From the NCBI GenBank assembly GCA_051646105.1, contig JBOFCO010000071.1:1-9080 (forward strand): a DNA stretch of 9,080 nucleotides, given 5' to 3'. Each line of letters starts with the position of its first letter. Position 1 is the stretch's first letter. This document shows positions 7,201-9,080 of this stretch, in pieces. Source of the DNA: JBOFCO01 sp051646105 (GTDB taxonomy: Bacteria; Pseudomonadota; Alphaproteobacteria; Rhodobacterales; Rhodobacteraceae). Position numbers and translations under genes: made by a program. The notes under the pieces are model-generated. The model had not been told where the DNA came from and did not search any database. It worked only from the letters and a program-made list of their open reading frames with translations.

Positions 7201-9080
7201 ACCGCCCTCCGGCGCCACATCGCCCTCGAACATCGGCTTCACCCCGATCAGGGTGCCCGCCGGCGCAAGCTGCACTGTTTCGCGGCGTTCGACGGGCCGA
7301 CCCGATCCTTCGGCGACACGGGCGATCACTTCTGCCTGAAGCGGACGGGCAGGATCCTCGATACCGGGCAGGGCAATCTGGGCGGCAAGCTTGCCATCTG
7401 CGTCTGTCCGCAATCCGCCGGGAAGGGTTTCATAGACTGGTGAAAACGGCATGTCATGCCGACCGAAACGGAAACCGGGGAATGCCTCCAGCTCTTCCAC
7501 GGCGCTCAGCTTCACCTCTCCCTCGACCGCAAGATCAGCGGCGGGCGCACCGAACAGGTACCGCGCATCCAGCGCCAGTTCCGGCGCATCACCCAGGCGG
7601 ATGGGATTTGGCAGCGCAAGGGTAAAATCGATCCGCTCCGGCAGGAAATCCTCTACCAGAAAGGTCGTGCTGGTCAGCGGTGGCGCGTCGGCATCCGCCA
7701 GAAGCTCCAGCCGCCACGTACCACGCGGCGCGGACACGCCGATGGGCATGTCGATCACATGGCCACCCGCGCCCACATCCTCCGCCAGACCGCGCGCGTA
7801 TTCCACGCCATCGGGCCGCATCAGGCGCGCGATCAGCGTCAGTCCTTCGATCGCGGCAACCTTCGCGTCGCGGGTCAGCGCGGTGGCATGGACGGTTTCG
7901 CCAGCGCGATATGCCCCGCGATCGGTGGTCAGGAACACATCGATGGGTGGGGCAGCCTCACGCCCTGCAACACCACGGTCGGTCAGGTCGAACTCCGGTT
8001 CGGTCAGCGAAAGGAAGGCCATGTCATCGCCTTCCTCAACCGACACCAGCGCAGCCGTGGCGCCGCCGGTGCCCCGCGTCAGGCCCGGTTCGAACTTTGC
8101 ATATCCCTGCGCATCGGTGGTCGCCGTCCCCAGTACGCTGTTCGCGCGGGAAAGCAGCGTGACCGTCACACCCGCCTTGGCCTCGGCGCTATTCAGGCTG
8201 CGCACGATCACATGCAGGCCGTCGGTGCCCGACAGCGTGGTCAGACCCAGATCGGATACGACAAACCACTGCGTGGCACCCGGCACCTGCGTTGGATCGA
8301 CACCCGGAATGCTGGCCGACAGCGCATAGATTCCAGCGGGCAGGCCCTTGAGGATATCATCGACCGGCAGGCGGGTGGTGACATCGCGGTTCACCTCCAT
8401 CGACACTTCTGCCGAACCGTCCCAGACTTCTTCCGCTACTTCGGAAGCGAAGTAATCTTCCTGATAATAATCCAGCGGGCGGGCGAAATAGTCGTTCTGG
8501 ATTGCGCGCAGCAGGTTGCGGTCGCTGACACGGCGCAGCTTCAGATCAAGCGTTTCAAGGTTGACCGTTTCCACCGGAATCCCGGATGCGGCGGCGCGTG
8601 GCAGGATATAGGCCCGGCCGGGGAAACGCACCGCAGGGCTGCGGTCGCGGACATACTGCGTGACCTCGACATCCTTCGCCAACACCTCTCCCGACGCGGC
8701 AGGAAGACCCTCGCGCAGGGTCAGCGCATAACGGCTGCCATGGCTGACGCCCTCGACACAAAGCTGCTGGCCGGAATGTTCGACCGAAAGCCCGCTTTCC
8801 GGCAATTGCACGAAGGGGGCATAGTCCACGCCCGCCTGCACCAGCGGCTCGGAAAACACCGCGCAGATGCGCGGCCTGGCCTTGTCGCTTTCCACGGTCG
8901 TTTCGGTAACACGGAAGCCATACTTGCCGATTGCATCGTTCAGCATCGCCTCCGCATCGTCGCGCGGCTGCATCTGCTGCGCCAGTTTCAGTGCAGGGAT
9001 CATCTCGCGCCCGCGTCCGACCTGTTCCAGCGCCTCGGCCATCTGTGCCAGGGTGGTGGCCTGTGCCCCCGGATTGTCGG
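4267..9080 (-). CDS. Bacterial alpha-2-macroglobulin with thioester (N-terminus beyond right edge)
   Basis: A giant envelope protein of the bacterial alpha-2-macroglobulin (YfhM-like) family. Such proteins are thought to trap proteases: cleavage of a bait region triggers a conformational change, and a thioester then links the attacker covalently. The frame is open to the edge; residue numbers below count from the first visible Met (9042-9040), which is probably internal. Macroglobulin-type beta domains fill ~265-850, including an MG2-like segment (IDVFLTTDRGAYRAGETV, 367-384). A flexible Gly/Arg/Ala/Pro-rich stretch (~896-928) fits the bait region. The A2M core domain follows (YFSGPVEVGADGYARTSFDM, 932-951; ASLPRFLQPGDES to 999). 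The thioester is PYGCTEQL with Cys1143 and Gln1146 (codons at 5605-5616), inside an alpha-helical thioester domain (~1125-1400). A C-terminal MG10-like domain spans ~1450-1591. The signal peptide or lipobox is not visible, so anchoring cannot be judged. By family length I infer roughly 200 residues are missing. Confidence 0.94.
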   Translation of the reverse strand, partial: DNPGAQATTLAQMAEALEQVGRGREMIPALKLAQQMQPRDDAEAMLNDAIGKYGFRVTETTVESDKARPRICAVFSEPLVQAGVDYAPFVQLPESGLSVEHSGQQLCVEGVSHGSRYALTLREGLPAASGEVLAKDVEVTQYVRDRSPAVRFPGRAYILPRAAASGIPVETVNLETLDLKLRRVSDRNLLRAIQNDYFARPLDYYQEDYFASEVAEEVWDGSAEVSMEVNRDVTTRLPVDDILKGLPAGIYALSASIPGVDPTQVPGATQWFVVSDLGLTTLSGTDGLHVIVRSLNSAEAKAGVTVTLLSRANSVLGTATTDAQGYAKFEPGLTRGTGGATAALVSVEEGDDMAFLSLTEPEFDLTDRGVAGREAAPPIDVFLTTDRGAYRAGETVHATALTRDAKVAAIEGLTLIARLMRPDGVEYARGLAEDVGAGGHVIDMPIGVSAPRGTWRLELLADADAPPLTSTTFLVEDFLPERIDFTLALPNPIRLGDAPELALDARYLFGAPAADLAVEGEVKLSAVEELEAFPGFRFGRHDMPFSPVYETLPGGLRTDADGKLAAQIALPGIEDPARPLQAEVIARVAEGSGRPVERRETVQLAPAGTLIGVKPMFEGDVAPEGGDARFQIVAVGADLKPAAAKVQWRINRIETNYQWYSLYGQWNWEETTTRSRVAEGDIDLTASGPVEISAPVDWGSYEIVVEGIEGTSAATSREFWSGWYVSANAESTPDTLELSLDKAAYKPGESATLRLVPREAGIALVSVMSNRLIAMQAVPVTAGENTVTLPVTDDWGAGAYVTASVIRPMDAAAGRNPSRALGLSYASVDPGVRKLTVAVEAAAESDPRGPLPVAVKVDGIAPGEKAFVTVAAVDTGILNLTGFETPDPEGHYFGQRRLGIGYRDIYGRLIDGLNGEMGKVRSGGDAAAQMRLQSPPPTEELVAYFSGPVEVGADGYARTSFDMPSFNGSVKLMAVAWSKTGVGKDDAEVLVRDPVVVTASLPRFLQPGDESRLLLEIVHASGPIGRMGLDVTAEGVTLADGAPSGFDLAEKGKFTISLPISAGDATGVATVRLALTTPDGKQLVKTLALPVQVNDPEIARSTQVTLAAGDSFTLDAAAFTGFRPGTGTATLAVGPLARFDTPGLLRALDAYPYGCTEQLTSRAMPLIYMGDVAAAMGLASADDISTRVDQAVKEVLDNQSANGAFGLWEPSSGDMWLDAYVTDFLSRARAKGHAVPDQAFRMALDNLRNQVNYAPDFDAGGGDLAYALMVLAREGAAAVGDLRYYADVKGDAFDTPLGAAQLGAALASYGDQKRADAMFTRAAKMLAQRLATPEAQVWRADYGTNLRDAAALVTLATEAGSSAVDVAALADGLATALKPGTQSTQESVWTLLATHALIDQPGANGFTVNGEPVSGPLVRVLEDDLIAGTPSVIANQSGEETLVTLTTFGIPAEPEPAGGNGYGITRSYYDFEGNAVDPANVKSGTRLVSVVEVDSFGGGEARLMIEDPLPAGFEIDNPNLMRAGDLAAFGWLDLNAEARMTEFRQDRFLAAVDWYGQGRFRLAYVVRAVSPGSYHHPAASVVDMYRPDYRGRSETGRVIVSAE

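Noticed and set aside
9040..9042. Met at 9042-9040 as the true start of the alpha-2-macroglobulin
   Set aside because: The frame stays open to the window edge, no ribosome site precedes this ATG, and no signal peptide follows it as expected for an envelope protein. The gene almost certainly starts outside the window.

Overview
The window reads as chromosomal DNA of a GC-rich alphaproteobacterium, most likely a member of the Rhodobacteraceae. That placement is an inference from base composition, protein style and the alpha-2-macroglobulin/PBP1C pair; no rRNA or other taxonomic marker is present. About 97% of the window is coding, in four genes, two of which are cut by the window edges.

Left part (1-2105): a divergent pair. 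On the minus strand a GH78 alpha-L-rhamnosidase starts at 960 and runs off the left edge, so only its first 320 residues are visible. On the plus strand a LacI/GalR-type repressor (1089-2105) is transcribed away from it. They share a 128-bp AT-richer gap with a strong Shine-Dalgarno site for each gene, candidate -10 boxes on both strands, a CpG-centred imperfect palindrome that could be a LacI-type operator, and a small hairpin followed by six T's. The obvious model is a local sugar-responsive switch in which the regulator controls the rhamnosidase and probably itself. The inducer cannot be read from the sequence.

Middle (2106-2224): a 119-bp convergent gap with one imperfect hairpin that may serve as a bidirectional terminator.

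Right part (2225-9080): a minus-strand operon. A very large thioester-containing bacterial alpha-2-macroglobulin (4267 to beyond the right edge) is followed, with a 4-base ATGA overlap, by pbpC (penicillin-binding protein 1C). This is the well-known bacterial A2M/PBP1C pairing. The A2M is thought to trap foreign proteases in the periplasm, while PBP1C is a bifunctional peptidoglycan synthase thought to repair wall damage. All recognisable catalytic motifs of PBP1C and the CxEQ thioester of the A2M are intact.

I saw no mobile element, CRISPR array, tRNA/rRNA, integration scar or clear new system. The most interesting parts are the rhamnosidase/LacI control region and the tightly coupled A2M/PBP1C defence-and-repair pair.
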